DNA from: Coniella vitis
Taxonomy: Eukaryota; Ascomycota; Sordariomycetes; Diaporthales; Schizoparmaceae
Direction: 5' to 3'
NCBI GenBank assembly: GCA_011317545.1
Contig: WUJK01000014.1
Location: forward strand, 930,001-994,000
DNA length: 64,000 nucleotides
Position 1 is the first letter of the stretch, and each line of letters opens with the position of its first letter. The position numbers were made by a program, and so were the translations under genes. This document shows positions 12,859-23,624 of this stretch, piece after piece. Under the pieces are notes generated by a model. The model saw nothing but the letters and a program-made list of their open reading frames with translations. It searched no databases and was not told the origin of the DNA.

Positions 12859-13376
12859 GGAACACGGGGAAAAAGAGGAAAAAGGAAAACAACAAAATGG
12901 AAGAATGGAAGAGTATGGAAAAAAGCAAACAGTGAATAAACAAAAAGGATTGGGGTTATGATACTATCGGGAATGGATCAGTGATACCCGCTTCGTTATA
13001 TTTTAGTATTTTTATTTTTATTTTTGGACAGAAAATTCCTCGCCCATAAGGAGGGTCTAGATACTCTTACGTCTCTGAGATTCATGTCCAATAAATGTCA
13101 CCATTCACACGTGAAAAGAGACCAAAGGAGTGTTCAGTAAACATTGTATGCTTATCTGGACATTGAATCAATATAATTGAACAAGAAGCGGCAGAAACGG
13201 AATACTGAGACAGAGTTCTGGATTTGGAAGAACCATTTGCATTACAGCGCAGAATTGAATAGATGGCTATGTGTGAAGTGCAAAAAGCTTTTACCTGTAT
13301 GGAAACTGGAAAACCAGGCATCTTATATGGCTATTTAAGTGTTTTTTCTTTGTGTGCGTGTGTGTGTGTTTTGTTC

Positions 13377-13406
13377 GGATTTTGGATTTTGGATTTTGGA
13401 TTTTGG
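13377..13406. repeat. (GGATTTT)4 heptamer tandem repeat
   Basis: Four head-to-tail GGATTTT units plus a trailing GG, seen directly, right after a GT-rich stretch. It is not telomeric (fungal telomeres are TTAGGG). Confidence 0.85.
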
Positions 13407-13546
13407 TAGGCAATACAGGCAAAACTGTCACAAGAACGATTGGTATATTCTTCTTCTTGAAGATTGGACCTGTCGATGATGTTGAATGAAGCATAACGGA
13501 AGGGAAATCCCACTTCTAAGAGTCTAGTTGGTGTCTAGAATCTTTC

Positions 13547-13570
13547 TTTTTTTTTTTTTTTTTTTTTTTT
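13547..13570. repeat. 24-nt poly-T tract
   Basis: Uninterrupted T run seen directly, in gene-free sequence upstream of the tRNA region. Confidence 0.85.
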
Positions 13571-14008
13571 GGAATGGCTGAAGGAAGAATGTTGGGTGGT
13601 GGTACTGTGTGTAGTATCTGGAGGTTGTTAATGATGGCGACTGTCGAATCCCGCCTCCTGAATTTTGAAAAAGAAAAGGATGTGATGTAAATGGTACAAG
13701 TCAAAAGAGCGACAGTCTACATTCTATCGTAAGACTGAAAACATTTTCCATGTATTGAATTCGATTCATATCAATCCACATGCATGCCTTTTGTGACGCA
13801 TTTTCTCACCAGTGGATGCGATCCATCGATCCATCGAACCATCAAACCCATCACAACCAAAAATCCCCTCCCCCCCCCCGGGCCGGCCCCCAGGTTCACC
13901 CTCTCTCCCAAAACCCCAGCTCAACCTTCACGAAAAAGTAACCCAGAAAGTAATTGCATCGTGCCAAACACAGTGGGAAAATGAAAAAGAAATTCAAGGC
14001 GAATGTGC

Positions 14009-14013
14009 AAAAA
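14009..14013 (-). terminator. RNA polymerase III T5 terminator of the tRNA
   Basis: On the minus strand a TTTTT run begins 12 nt after the tRNA 3' end, where a Pol III stop signal is expected. Confidence 0.7.
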
Positions 14014-14024
14014 TGGTGGTTGAG

Positions 14025-14096
14025 TAGCTACGCTTGGTTTCGATCCAAGGTCCTCCGGGTTATGAGCCCGGCGCTCTTCCCCTGAGCTACGTAGCT
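14025..14096 (-). tRNA. Initiator tRNA-Met (CAU)
   Basis: A complete 72-nt cloverleaf without intron. The acceptor stem AGCTACG pairs with CGTAGCT and the discriminator base is A. The D stem is GCTC/GAGC, and the anticodon stem CCGGG/CCCGG encloses loop CTCATAA (anticodon CAT). The T stem is CTTGG/CCAAG with loop ATCGAAA. Three features mark it as the eukaryotic initiator, not the elongator: the A1:U72 pair, the run of G:C pairs next to the anticodon loop, and AUCG in place of TPsiCG in the T loop. A T5 terminator follows. It would deliver the first methionine in cytoplasmic translation. Confidence 0.95.
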
Positions 14097-14802
14097 TGTT
14101 TCTTGTGATTGTTGATTAGTGCCAAACATTTTACACTATATACCACCAAAAGTTGTAGGGGCTGAAGGCTAGGGTGTGTTAGTCAGCTAGGTACGAAATC
14201 CACTACCTAGGTACCTTGGCAGCTAGGTAATGTACGAAGGTACGAATAGCGGGCAACGAGCAATGCGGATTCTGGGGATTGGCATTTTCGATGTAGGCTT
14301 GCTGGTGTGAGTTGGATTTTGTTATTTTGCTCTAGAGTATATTTCCTGCTATCAAAATCAAATGTTCAAGTTTGCACTCATGCAAGCCACGTACCGAAAC
14401 CAATGTGATGCCGTTGTAAATATTTCGTGTCTACGAACGCATGTACTATTTGTGGGCAACTTGAAACAGTATATCAATACATTTACTGGTATCATGTGTT
14501 CATCATGGTCATCAGGATAGATTTGTCCTCGATCCCCTCCTCTCGTCCCTCCTTGTTGTGCCTTTGTTGATCCCCACTGCAACGCGATGCCATACACCAC
14601 GCCTTGATAAACAAAAATCCACCCGCTTCTCTCGGCATCCTACGCCAGGTTAGAGGTACAGATATCATCAGAATGGCTCACAAGAAAACGCCCAACCCAT
14701 ATCGTAATGCACAACGAAACAACAGATCCCCACACTATGAAATCCCAACAGGAATCCAACTCGAAAGCAACATCAAGAGTTTGTCATTTTGGGGTGTCTC
14801 TG
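14097..14802. other. Gene-free stretch upstream of the tRNA and downstream of the next gene
   Basis: Contains TACCTAGGTA at 14204-14213, within a short cluster of CTAGGTA half-matches (14186-14230). This is just upstream of the tRNA in its own orientation. No coding region is supported. Confidence 0.5.
14204..14213. promoter_or_regulatory. TACCTAGGTA palindrome upstream of the tRNA
   Basis: Exact copy of a 10-nt palindrome found six times in the window, flanked by two partial copies (AGCTAGGTA at about 14187 and 14222). It lies about 110 nt upstream of the tRNA start. The role is unknown. Confidence 0.4.
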
Positions 14803-16572
14803 TCAACACCTCACCACTGCATGCTCTTCTTCTTGTTTGGCTTCTTGGGATCCAACACATTCTGGAAAAAACGAGCTCACAGACGCCTGCGTCGAGCCAT
14901 ACGGCCGTCCATTCGGCCTTGTTCCTGATGCTGCTCCTGGCTGCGGCGAAATGCTGTTGTTCCCACTGTTGCTGCCGTTGGCGTTATTATTATTGTTGTT
15001 GTTGTTGTTATTATTACTCGACCGGAACAAACTTGTCAAGGACGAGCTATTAAACGGCCCCATTGCACCTCCGCCGGAAGAACCCCCAAAACTCATACTT
15101 ATTGGCCTTCTCGGCGGCGGCGCAAAGTTCGGCTGTTGTGCTTGCGGAGGTAGCGCCGACATCGATCCTGGTTCAAACTGTTGGTGCTGCTGCTGTAAGG
15201 GGGATGGTACCGGTCTCGGCGGCTGCGGTTGGGGTGGCCTGGTGGAAGCTGGCAAAGGATGAGCACTCCCCCCAAAGCTCTGCCCTTGGTCTCCGTACAG
15301 CTGTCTCAACCTCTCCGTCTCACGATCCACCTCGGCCTGTCGCCGATGGCGCTCCTGTTCTTCCTCGAACTTGAGCATCTCCTCCACGTGGCGGCGCTCT
15401 TCGGCCTCGCGGCGCTGGCGCTCTCGTGCTTGGCGTTTCAGTTGCTCGTCGTCTTCCTTTTTCATTTGCTTCATGAGCTTGAGAGTCTCCGGATCGATGC
15501 CGTTGGGTTTAGTCGGGCCTATGGAGTTTGTTATTGTGGTAGAAGGAGGAGGTACAGTCTGACCCAGTGCACCAGACATGGCCAGAGGGGAACTCGTCGT
15601 CCGCGCTCGCCCGAGAGGACCGCCACCACCAGACAGTGGCGGAGTGGGTGTGGAAGACGTCGACATCGGCAACGTCATCGTCCTCGAGTTCTTGCGCTTA
15701 CCATTCGCCGCCGTGACCACACCACTACCCGCAGAGCCGATATTGAATAGATCCCCTCGCTTTTCCGGCGCCAAGTACAGGTCGCGAATGACTTCTGCAC
15801 CCAGCACAAGGACAATATCCAACCCTTTCCGGTCCTCCATCTCGACACGCTGCAGATTCGGCTCGTAGACGGTGATGGTTGTTTCGCGGCCTGCTTTGAA
15901 CAGCGCGACGGTAATGTCGGGTTCTTTGCTCTTGTGCTTGCCCAAGCTCTTGCCCACGTTGTAGCACGCCATGTCCTTTGTCAGACGACCCTCGCGCTTC
16001 CATTTGAACATGATGCGCGGGCGGAAATCGGCGGCTGTCTTGATGGTGGTGGTATTGCCGGTGCCGTTGCCATCAGTCGCAGTGCCGCTGCCGGCTTGTC
16101 GGTCGAGTTGCGAAGGGGTCGGTATCTTGAAGCTCTGCGAGAGCATTTCGAATTCCCAGCTCTCGGTGCGCGTCAGCGAGCTGGGCGAGTAGCGCACGAG
16201 GACGGTCTGATCGGGGTCGTAGAGCTGGATGGTAAATGTGTCTGGGATGACGGGCGTCTGGTGTGCTACCGGGGCTCCTCCTCCTGGCTGTCCGCCTTGC
16301 TGTTGCTGGGCGCGAATCTCGGCAGCCGACAAACTGGGCTGCTGCCACTCTGGAGCAACGACAACCTCTGCATAGATGACGTCGGTGGCATAGGGATCCT
16401 TGAGCGCAACGGCGTAGTGCCCCGCTGCGGCGGGGACGGTGCTCGGGTGGGCGCGCTCAAAGACATACTCGGCCGCGGGCTCGGAGCCGTTTTGCGAAAA
16501 GTAGACGGGACATGCGAGCGGGTTTTCGGGCTGTTGCTTGAACTGGAAGGTGGGCAAGTTTTCGTCGAGCAT
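14803..16572 (-). CDS. Conserved protein with charged helix and poly-Asn tail, function unknown
   Basis: Single exon, 589 residues, starting MLDENLPTFQFKQQPENPLA. Residues 1-300 look folded, with segments at about 112-165 (FTIQLYDPDQTVLVRYSP) and 188-275 (RIMFKWKREGRLTKDMACYN). Residues 363-428 form a long Lys/Arg/Glu helix that is probably a coiled coil. After that come Pro/Gln-rich sequence and a poly-Asn tract. I recognise no enzyme motif. The last residues are suspicious. After SSFF, a one-base shift at a run of six T (minus strand; 14866-14871) would give FFQNVLDPKKPNKKKSMQW and a stop at 14811-14813, a more natural basic tail than the current ending. No in-phase splice donor explains this, so a homopolymer error or a real recent shift are the options. 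Confidence 0.75.
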   Translation of the reverse strand: MLDENLPTFQFKQQPENPLACPVYFSQNGSEPAAEYVFERAHPSTVPAAAGHYAVALKDPYATDVIYAEVVVAPEWQQPSLSAAEIRAQQQQGGQPGGGAPVAHQTPVIPDTFTIQLYDPDQTVLVRYSPSSLTRTESWEFEMLSQSFKIPTPSQLDRQAGSGTATDGNGTGNTTTIKTAADFRPRIMFKWKREGRLTKDMACYNVGKSLGKHKSKEPDITVALFKAGRETTITVYEPNLQRVEMEDRKGLDIVLVLGAEVIRDLYLAPEKRGDLFNIGSAGSGVVTAANGKRKNSRTMTLPMSTSSTPTPPLSGGGGPLGRARTTSSPLAMSGALGQTVPPPSTTITNSIGPTKPNGIDPETLKLMKQMKKEDDEQLKRQARERQRREAEERRHVEEMLKFEEEQERHRRQAEVDRETERLRQLYGDQGQSFGGSAHPLPASTRPPQPQPPRPVPSPLQQQHQQFEPGSMSALPPQAQQPNFAPPPRRPISMSFGGSSGGGAMGPFNSSSLTSLFRSSNNNNNNNNNNNANGSNSGNNSISPQPGAASGTRPNGRPYGSTQASVSSFFPECVGSQEAKQEEEHAVVRC

Positions 16573-17383
16573 GGCGAGGACGTCTGGACGAGGCAGGCTT
16601 CGCTGCAGGATGAGACTGCGGGTGATTTAGGAATCTGGATGAATGATTTTTGCAGCGGTAGCGCAGGACTGGCTGTGGTATGTCAACTAGCAGAAGCAGA
16701 CAAGATGCGCGCATCCATCGATATGCGGGTTTCCGGGTCGAGTCGAGGGCACTTCTGGTGTCTTGTCCTCGTTCAAGGATTTCTTTGACGTCGTAATACG
16801 CTGCTAAGTCGACAACGTAGGACAAGAAGAAAAAGAAGCAACGCGAACGCGAGTCCGCCAAGCAGACAGCCACAGCCTCTTGTGTGGAGCACAAAGCGAG
16901 TCGCTGCAGGAAATCAAATGCTCATGCGTGCGCGTTCGAGGTTGCCACAAAAGTCGGATGAATAGGCGGTTCTTGCCAAGTAACAGGAGAGAAGCAAGCG
17001 CCAGTCACATGCCCAGAGAAATCAAACCTAGAACCAGCCCGCTCTCACAAAGGCAACAAGAACAACTCGTGGTCGAAGATGTCGGTAACGTATGTACAAG
17101 GAACGTATGCTGACACGATATGCCAGTTTTAACTCAGCCCAAACTCGTCAGCTGAACACATGTGGTGAAACAACAACTGGGGAAAAGACCGAGAAGGTTG
17201 ATGAGACAAGCTGATTAGAGAAAAAGGACGTCATCCAGGAACTTCTGGACCCCTGACACCCCTACCATGTAAAGCCCCAGCCACGCCCCTCGGAAGCGCC
17301 CCACTGTACACCGCTGTAACCCCACTGACTCGGGGGGCAAATCACTACTGTACAGTGTAGTAGAAGTACTATGGTCCCTACAT

Positions 17384-17399
17384 TACTATGCACATAGTA
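17384..17399. promoter_or_regulatory. Near-palindrome TACTATGCACATAGTA
   Basis: Same inverted half-sites as the copy at 1071-1086, with one centre base changed (GTAC to GCAC). Another partial copy, AGTACTATGG, lies about 20 nt to the left. A regulatory role is inferred only from symmetry and recurrence. Confidence 0.4.
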
Positions 17400-17405
17400 G
17401 GCTCC

Positions 17406-17435
17406 GCAGGCGCAGGCGCAGGCGCAGGCGCAGGC
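17406..17435. repeat. (GCAGGC)5 hexamer repeat
   Basis: Five tandem GCAGGC units seen directly, six bases after the near-palindrome at 17384-17399. Confidence 0.85.
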
Positions 17436-17858
17436 TACTAGGGCGGCTGAGGCTAGTAGTGCCTGGCTGTGCAGCTACCGAGAGCGCTGAGCGCCTAATT
17501 AATCCTTCCAGACTTGAAGGCTTCAAGACAACTACACAGTAACAGCTCACAGGAGTGATAGCGTGCATGAGCCAATGGATATTTGCGACTTGTCCGCCCA
17601 AGTGTTTGTCTACAAGTCTCATTTCCCATACACCTCGCTACCCACAAGCTAAGGCACGTTTAACGTGCTATAAGATGAAAAGATGCCCAGGAGCAACAGG
17701 GACTCCACATCACCCAAACCAGACAAATCAAACCGTATTTACCAACATCATCCGCATCTTTTCTCCTTGCTTCTCCTTGCAATGTTGAAAACGATCCGCT
17801 TCTGTCGACCCGCTGTTGAGGGCTCGCCTCTTCGGAGTCATCATACCACACGAAACCC

Positions 17859-20800
17859 TCAGATCCCACCACCCCCGTCCAGCGGATACTGATCCATTGC
17901 CATGTAATCCAACAAGTCCATCCCGCCCACATTGATTCCCTCAGCCGACATCCCCACTCCGCTGTCTCCCGGCCCAGCAACATTCTGGAAGAACGCCGGA
18001 CCCGCAGGCAAGAACCACAAGTCGCTCGCTGGGCCACCGCTAGCCCAGTCTGAACCATCACCACCAAAAAGATCGGTAATGGCTGCTGCGGACGAGGACC
18101 CGTTGTTGTTGTTGTTGTTTCCATGGCCACTATTGCTTCCATGGCCACTCTGTCCCCCGTGGCTGCTATTGGCAGAGTTGCTGTTATCCAGATTACTCGA
18201 GCCATTCAGACCGAGAATACCCCCAGCAGGAGTTGCGGGACCACCCGTCCCAAACCCGGTAGGAACGGCAAAGTTGCTCGGCATGTCGAACGGCGTGGCC
18301 GAGATATTCGCTGGGGTCACGGCGCGTTCTACAAAAGTCATCCGAATCAGTCAGTCGGCAATACCACCTTGACGCCCGGGGGGGGGGGGAGGTAACTAGA
18401 AGATAGATTATGGGTCAAGAACCTACCAGGCGCATGAATCCTGGGCCATCCGTGTTCGTGCGCAGTAGCAATACCTAAAAATCCGCCATGATGCTGTCCT
18501 AGATGGTGCCCACTCGTAATGTCCGTGGATGAGTCTGCCGCAGACACGTCGATATGTCCATGGCCGTGGCTCTGGCCCTGCCCCTGCGCGTGGCCGCTGT
18601 GTCCATTCGCCACCGGATTTGCAACGTAGATGAACCGATTCCTCAGTCTCATGGTCAAATTCTCCAACAAATCCGCGAACCGAATGCCCAAGTGTACGTC
18701 GTCGACGACACACGTCCGTAACGCCTCGACGGTTGCGTCCATGAGCCGGATCGACACCTCGACATCGTGCCGCGTTGCTCCCAGTGCAAACGTCTTGAGC
18801 AGGAACATGGCGCCACTAATGATGCGAAAATACGTCCGCACGGGAGCGTGCTTGAGGTAATCGTCGGGCAACAGGCCTTCCACCACTGTACGCAGCAAAT
18901 TGCGGCTGCCTTCCACCACTTCGCGAATGTATTCCTGGTCCGCAGCGCTGACACCGCCAATGTTGCCAATAGGCATCTTGCCGTAAATATCCTGTGTTTT
19001 GGGACTGAGTTGGCTGATGCCTCCTGGATTATTACCATTGTTGATTGATGTAGATGAAGACGAAGATGAAGAATCCGTTACTGCAGGCGCCGCAGTAGCA
19101 GAGGCGTTGTTAGCTGGTCCAGCACCAGCAGTACCAGCAGCACCAGCAGCACCGCCCTGCTGCTGTGACTGGCCCGAAGCAAAGGTCGCACACCGTTCGA
19201 CAACAGCTTGCAACGACAATGAATTGACATAAATGCGCACGTACTCGTACTCTATCGTTAAGATATGGCGAATATACGGCGGCAGCTGGTAGCGCTCAAA
19301 TTGGGTCCACCAGTCATGTAGCATGGGTTGAAAGTCCTTGAGCAGCTCGACATAGCGGTCTGTCTGGATTATTTCGGTGGTGTGCTTGCGCGACTTGAAG
19401 AGGCGCTCATTCCCACTATGCATGGCATTGCTGATGCCCGCCCAGCAGTGGATGATGGCATCGTCTAGCTCTAGATTAGGTATGTAATTGAAAGGGGCAA
19501 CAGCAGAAGAAGAAAGCGATGAAATATTAGTACCGGGAGTAGTCCCTTCCAGCCCTAGTCCCGCAGCAGCAGCAGTAGTCGGCCGTTTACGCGTCAAGCT
19601 TGTCGTCTTGCGCAGGTTTTCGGGCACCATGTTGGTCCAGCCAAGCCGGCCTGCCAGCTGGCTCAGGTAGATGAGTATGAGGCGCTTGATGCGGTCTGCA
19701 CGCAACCGGTACGCCTCCTCCTCGTACTCAGGCCGCGAGATGGCGCCCGAGTCGAGCAGCTCGTCGATGTTGTCGAAGACGCCCAGCTCGTAGCCGAGGC
19801 CCATGGCTGCGTTCAGCAGCATCCAGCACATGCGGTCGCTGCGCCAGGCTGGTTCAAGCCAGCTCTCGACGCGCCGGCCGCCCATACTGATGACTGGAGG
19901 GTGTTGTTGGCCGCTGACGCCGCCGTCAATGTGGTCGTCTGACGGCGCTGAGGACTCATAGGTTGGCACCATGAGCTCATCAATAGCCTCTGAGGGTGGG
20001 AAATGCAGCGCTCTGGGATGCCACTCTGTCAAGATCATTAGTGACTCAATGGTTCCCAGTGTCCGCAGGCTACCTTTGCGCAGGCCTCGCCAGGGAGCAG
20101 TGCTGGAAGTCTGCGACTCATCAGCACCGGAACCACAAAACCCGCCACCGAAGGCTTCCTGGCCCCATATGACGCGCTCAATCATGCCCTGCAGATAAGT
20201 CCACAGTTGCTCGTGGATCGCGTTGGCTCGGCAAAGTCCTCCTGTGCCCGGCAGCTTGCGATATCTGGACGCAATGGTCAAGAGAGTCACGGCTAGGATT
20301 GGCTCTTCGGTCAAAAGCGTCAAGTGAGTGGCAGGATCCTGGAATGTCGGGGGTGATATCGGTGTCAGTGGAGACAAGTATTTGTAGTAACTGTGCCATG
20401 TTAGCAGCAAACCCCATGGTTTTGCGCCTACACCCTATCCGTCGAAGGGAAAAAGCCGATTCAGATAATTCATGTCGCGAAGAAAAGCAGCATGTAAGAA
20501 TAAACCTACTAATCGATATAATCAATGGCCTCTTGAGCAGTGAACCACCCAGCTCGGACAAATCGGAATCGCATCCAAGCCTTGAGAGCGCCAGCATGCG
20601 TGGGAGCATTCTCTGCTCGGCTCCCAGTCTTGGCCAGCTGGGGATCAATGGGCGCATCAGTCAGCGCACGCTGAGCAGCAGCATGCTGGGCGTACAGCAT
20701 GCCGCCGTCATTATTGCTCGGTAGCGGCCCACCACTTGCACCGTTAGAACCAGCACCTCCTGTAGCAGCCGAGGGCGTCTGCATTTCTATTCCTTGTGAT

Positions 20801-21591
20801 CCCGTATCATGCGCTGCCTTGTACAACAGGTCGAGCGCGTCATGTGGGCCATACACTTCCTTGCGCATGACGGTGCGTGCCTCATAGTTTTCCAAGGGCG
20901 TGTTGGGCTCTTCACCACCCCCGGCACCCCCGAACTCAGTCGTGCCCGCCCGGCCGCCACGTGAGGCTGAGACACTGCTCTGGGAGTCGGAGCGCGTGTG
21001 CTCGCCGGGTCCAGGGCGTCGCAGAGGCTGAGCGCGGCCCACGCTACCTCCCGGGGTCAACGGCACGTCGCTGTAAAAGCGGCGATCCAAAGATGGGGGC
21101 GGAGAGCCAGAGATGGTGGACATATGGGGCCGTTTTCGACCATTACGGACAATATAGTCGCCTTCGCGCTCAGCAACATCGTCGAGGCCTCCATCGTCCG
21201 TCTTGCGCTTGCGACGAGTGGCGCTAAAGTAGCATTCCTTGGACTCACGACGGCAGCGCACACAGGGCGGATCATGCGGATTATCGACAGACCCCAGGTC
21301 ACAGCGGACTTTGCGGCGGCGGCAGGGGATGCAAGCCTGGTAGACACGCTTGTGCTGCGCAGAGGCTGACGATGACTGCTGTTGTGATTGCTGCTGCTGC
21401 TGCTGGGCAGTGGGCGGAGGAGCCGGGTTACCGTCCCGGGGGTCGGAAGCGGCAGCCGCGGAGGCGGACGGCGGAGGTGGCGATGAGTAGGCGTAGGAGG
21501 AGTGGCCGGCAGCGTGGGCCGGGGCATCGGCTTTGTACTGCTGTTGACCCTGGCCCTGGGCCTGATTCTGCGTCTGCTGAGCCTGTGCCAT
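17859..21591 (-). CDS. Zn(II)2Cys6 transcription factor (Aro80-like)
   Basis: Three exons, 21591-20510, 20390-18427 and 18328-17859, encode about 1171 residues. Introns are 119 and 98 nt, both with GTAGGT donors, and the joins read DYID-YYYKYLSP and HAP-ERAVTP without frame break. The start at 21591 (MAQAQQ) is preferred over the in-frame upstream ATG, which gives a low-complexity leader. The zinc cluster uses C87, C90, C97, C110, C113 and C120 (CX2CX6CX12CX2CX6C) and is followed by the basic stretch RRKRK. The fungal-specific regulatory domain covers the middle (LSPLTPISPPTF, then TIASRYRKLPG). Gln-, Ser/Ala- and Asn/Gly-rich stretches flank these, and the last 150 residues resemble an acidic/aromatic activation region. 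The zinc-cluster wording resembles regulators annotated as Aro80, activators of aromatic amino-acid catabolism. That subfamily call is from memory and moderate. Confidence 0.9.
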
Positions 21592-22055
21592 CGGCCTGTG
21601 GCGGGCCAGAAGCGCACCGAAAAGGCGACACCACAATTGCCGGTCGCAGTCTGTGTTAACTGAATGTTTGGCGTGGTTTTGCCGGGAAAGCGGGACCACC
21701 AAATTTGGGGATTGCGGACTTGCGGAAGCCGATGTGGGCGAATTGGGTTGCGGACGGTGATGCGGTTCTGCCGTAGCAATGCGCGGCCGTATTTGTTCGG
21801 CTTGCAACGGTTTGCGAAGGAAGACCAGTCGAGGTTTGTGGAGAGGCGGGGGCGCGTGTCGATTAAAAAGGGTCGAGTCAAGTCGAGTCGAGAGCTGGAG
21901 GGGTCAAAGAAGGGCGGGCCCCCTGCCTTTTCCCTGCGCAGCAGCGTGTTGCTGGCCGTGCCGCGGGGTAAATCAGCCTCTAGTCGGGCACCTCTCAACC
22001 ACCAAGCACAAAGTCGGGGGACAGTCACGCGGCCACGCAGCCGTACGGCATTACA

Positions 22056-22717
22056 TACCTAGGTAGTAGCATAAGTAGTGCGTCCTTTCCTTGATGGGGT
22101 GAATGGCCAGCATAGCCTGTCCTGCCTGTCCTGCCTGTCTCTGCCAGCGCTAGCAAACTGTTTGACCGCTGCACTGCGTCAATCCCATCCATCACAAGGG
22201 AAAGCACGTCCCCAGCAGCACTCACTGCTGATAACAAAAGAAGTTGCAAATGCCCCGAGCGGCCAATGCTCAACGGCAGAAAATGATACATCAGGCGCCC
22301 CAATTGATATGATGTCCCCGATTCACCTTTTGGCTTCCATTTGGCTGTGTACTTTGTGCACAGTGCCCCCAGCCACTCGTGCTCGCCCTTGATTGCTTCG
22401 AATTAACCAAGTCCTCTATGCGAGACATTCTTCCTCGATATCCGTCCTTGATTCTGCTCTTCCAAGAATCCATCATAACTCTTTATTCTCTTTTTTTTTT
22501 TTTTTTTTTTTTTTCCCTCTTTAACCTAATTCCAATGTGCCGCCCCACATGCTACGACGCATCTTTGTCTATCAAACGGTTCGGATACTCGGATCTCATC
22601 TTATAAATCGCAAAATGCATACCTAGGTACAAAAGTACCTAGGTAGCACTAAACCACATGTAACTGCTTCAGATAAGACATGCATGAGAAAGATACCTCC
22701 GACTTACTACCTAGGTA
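22056..22717. promoter_or_regulatory. Cluster of four TACCTAGGTA palindromes
   Basis: Exact 10-nt palindromes begin at 22056, 22620, 22636 and 22708. The middle two are 16 nt apart start to start, about one and a half helical turns. They lie 0.5-1.1 kb upstream of the Zn2Cys6 gene's start. By chance one copy per 16 windows of this size would be expected. Function is unknown. A protein-binding site or a remnant of a small repeat are both possible. Confidence 0.45.
22491..22514. repeat. 24-nt poly-T tract
   Basis: Uninterrupted T run seen directly, between the first and second palindromes of the TACCTAGGTA cluster. Confidence 0.85.
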
Positions 22718-23624
22718 GGTACCATGGAGTACATTGTAGACACCTGCCTGTTTCTGATTCCCATTTATCATTTGTCTGCTGCCCATTGACCAGTAACAGG
22801 CCGCCCAATTACCAACCATTTACGTTTCAAAAGACGCTAAAGCTTTGGGATATGCTCGTAGAATAATCGAGAAGCCAAAATGCTTGTCGCGCTTGCCCAC
22901 CTTTTGCGGAAAACCTGCAACGCCGCAAAGTCTATGACAGTGTTGAAAGCACTGTACTTGTGTGTACGCCCGAGAATCTCGGGGAGGGCTATTACATAGT
23001 ATGTTTTATATTTCTCGACCAAATAAATGCATACGGCATGACTACGAGGACCGTCAGCTTCTACTGTATGGGGTTCCTCTTGTATATGCGTGTGATACTG
23101 GGTAGAGAAGGGAGTAAACCGGCATCGCGAATGTAGACGGCCCCTCTTCATCCTCATTTTTTGTTCGCTCGTTCACACCAATATAATCCCAGTAAACAGT
23201 CAAAAGAAAGAGAAACAAAAACCAAAGATTTAGAAACGAAGAAAAAGAAACAGATTCATGGACAAGAAGCCTTGCATTAACAAAATATCCATGCTACATC
23301 CCTCGACGTACGGGAATCAAAAAAAAAAAAAATACTCGATGAACCATGGACCGAAACCGCATGCTTACCCCCAAGCACACAGGGCTTTTTTCAAACCATG
23401 ATGATGTTTGATAAAAGGAAACAACAATGGCCCCCTCATCTGCCAAGTCCCAAACAGAGAACTGGCTTCGAAGATATCGATATCTCGACAAGAAGACGGG
23501 GTCCGATAGCCGAAATATGAATCGAAGCTCTTGAACAAGGTCATCGCAAAAAGAAAAAGAGAAGAGAAAAGACGTCATGCACTAGACCACATCACTCAGG
23601 CGTGTGGGGCTCTGGAAACCGCCT

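Larger units (their letters stand above)
12859..14024. other. Gene-free stretch with simple repeats
   Basis: This is the 3' side of the DUF4203 gene and the downstream side of the minus-strand tRNA. It contains (GGATTTT)4 at 13377-13406, a GT run just before it, a 24-nt T tract at 13547-13570 and a C run near 13868-13880. No coding region was found. Confidence 0.5.
16573..17858. other. Gene-free stretch between two minus-strand genes
   Basis: This is the promoter side of the 14.8-16.6 kb gene and the 3' side of the Zn2Cys6 gene. It holds TACTATGCACATAGTA (17384-17399) and (GCAGGC)5 at 17406-17435. Open frames here are antisense or low-complexity and are not called. Confidence 0.5.
21592..23624. 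other. Promoter side of the Zn2Cys6 gene, 3' side of TAF14
   Basis: Contains four TACCTAGGTA palindromes (22056, 22620, 22636, 22708), one TACATAGTA (22993-23001) and a 24-nt T tract at 22491-22514. The long minus-strand frame covering 21057-22028 is a shadow of the regulator's first exon. No separate gene is seen. Confidence 0.5.

Noticed and set aside
13377..13406. Telomere-like repeat
   Set aside because: The unit is GGATTTT in four copies inside a gene-bearing region. It does not match TTAGGG.
14025..14096. Reading the tRNA as elongator tRNA-Met
   Set aside because: The A1:U72 pair, AUCG in the T loop and G:C-rich anticodon stem are initiator features.
15934..16788. 284-codon plus-strand frame opposite the 14.8-16.6 kb gene
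   Set aside because: It is an antisense shadow of a well-supported minus-strand exon. GC-rich codon use leaves such frames open.
21057..22028. 323-codon minus-strand frame rich in Arg and Pro
   Set aside because: It is a shifted-frame shadow of the Zn2Cys6 gene's first exon and its leader.
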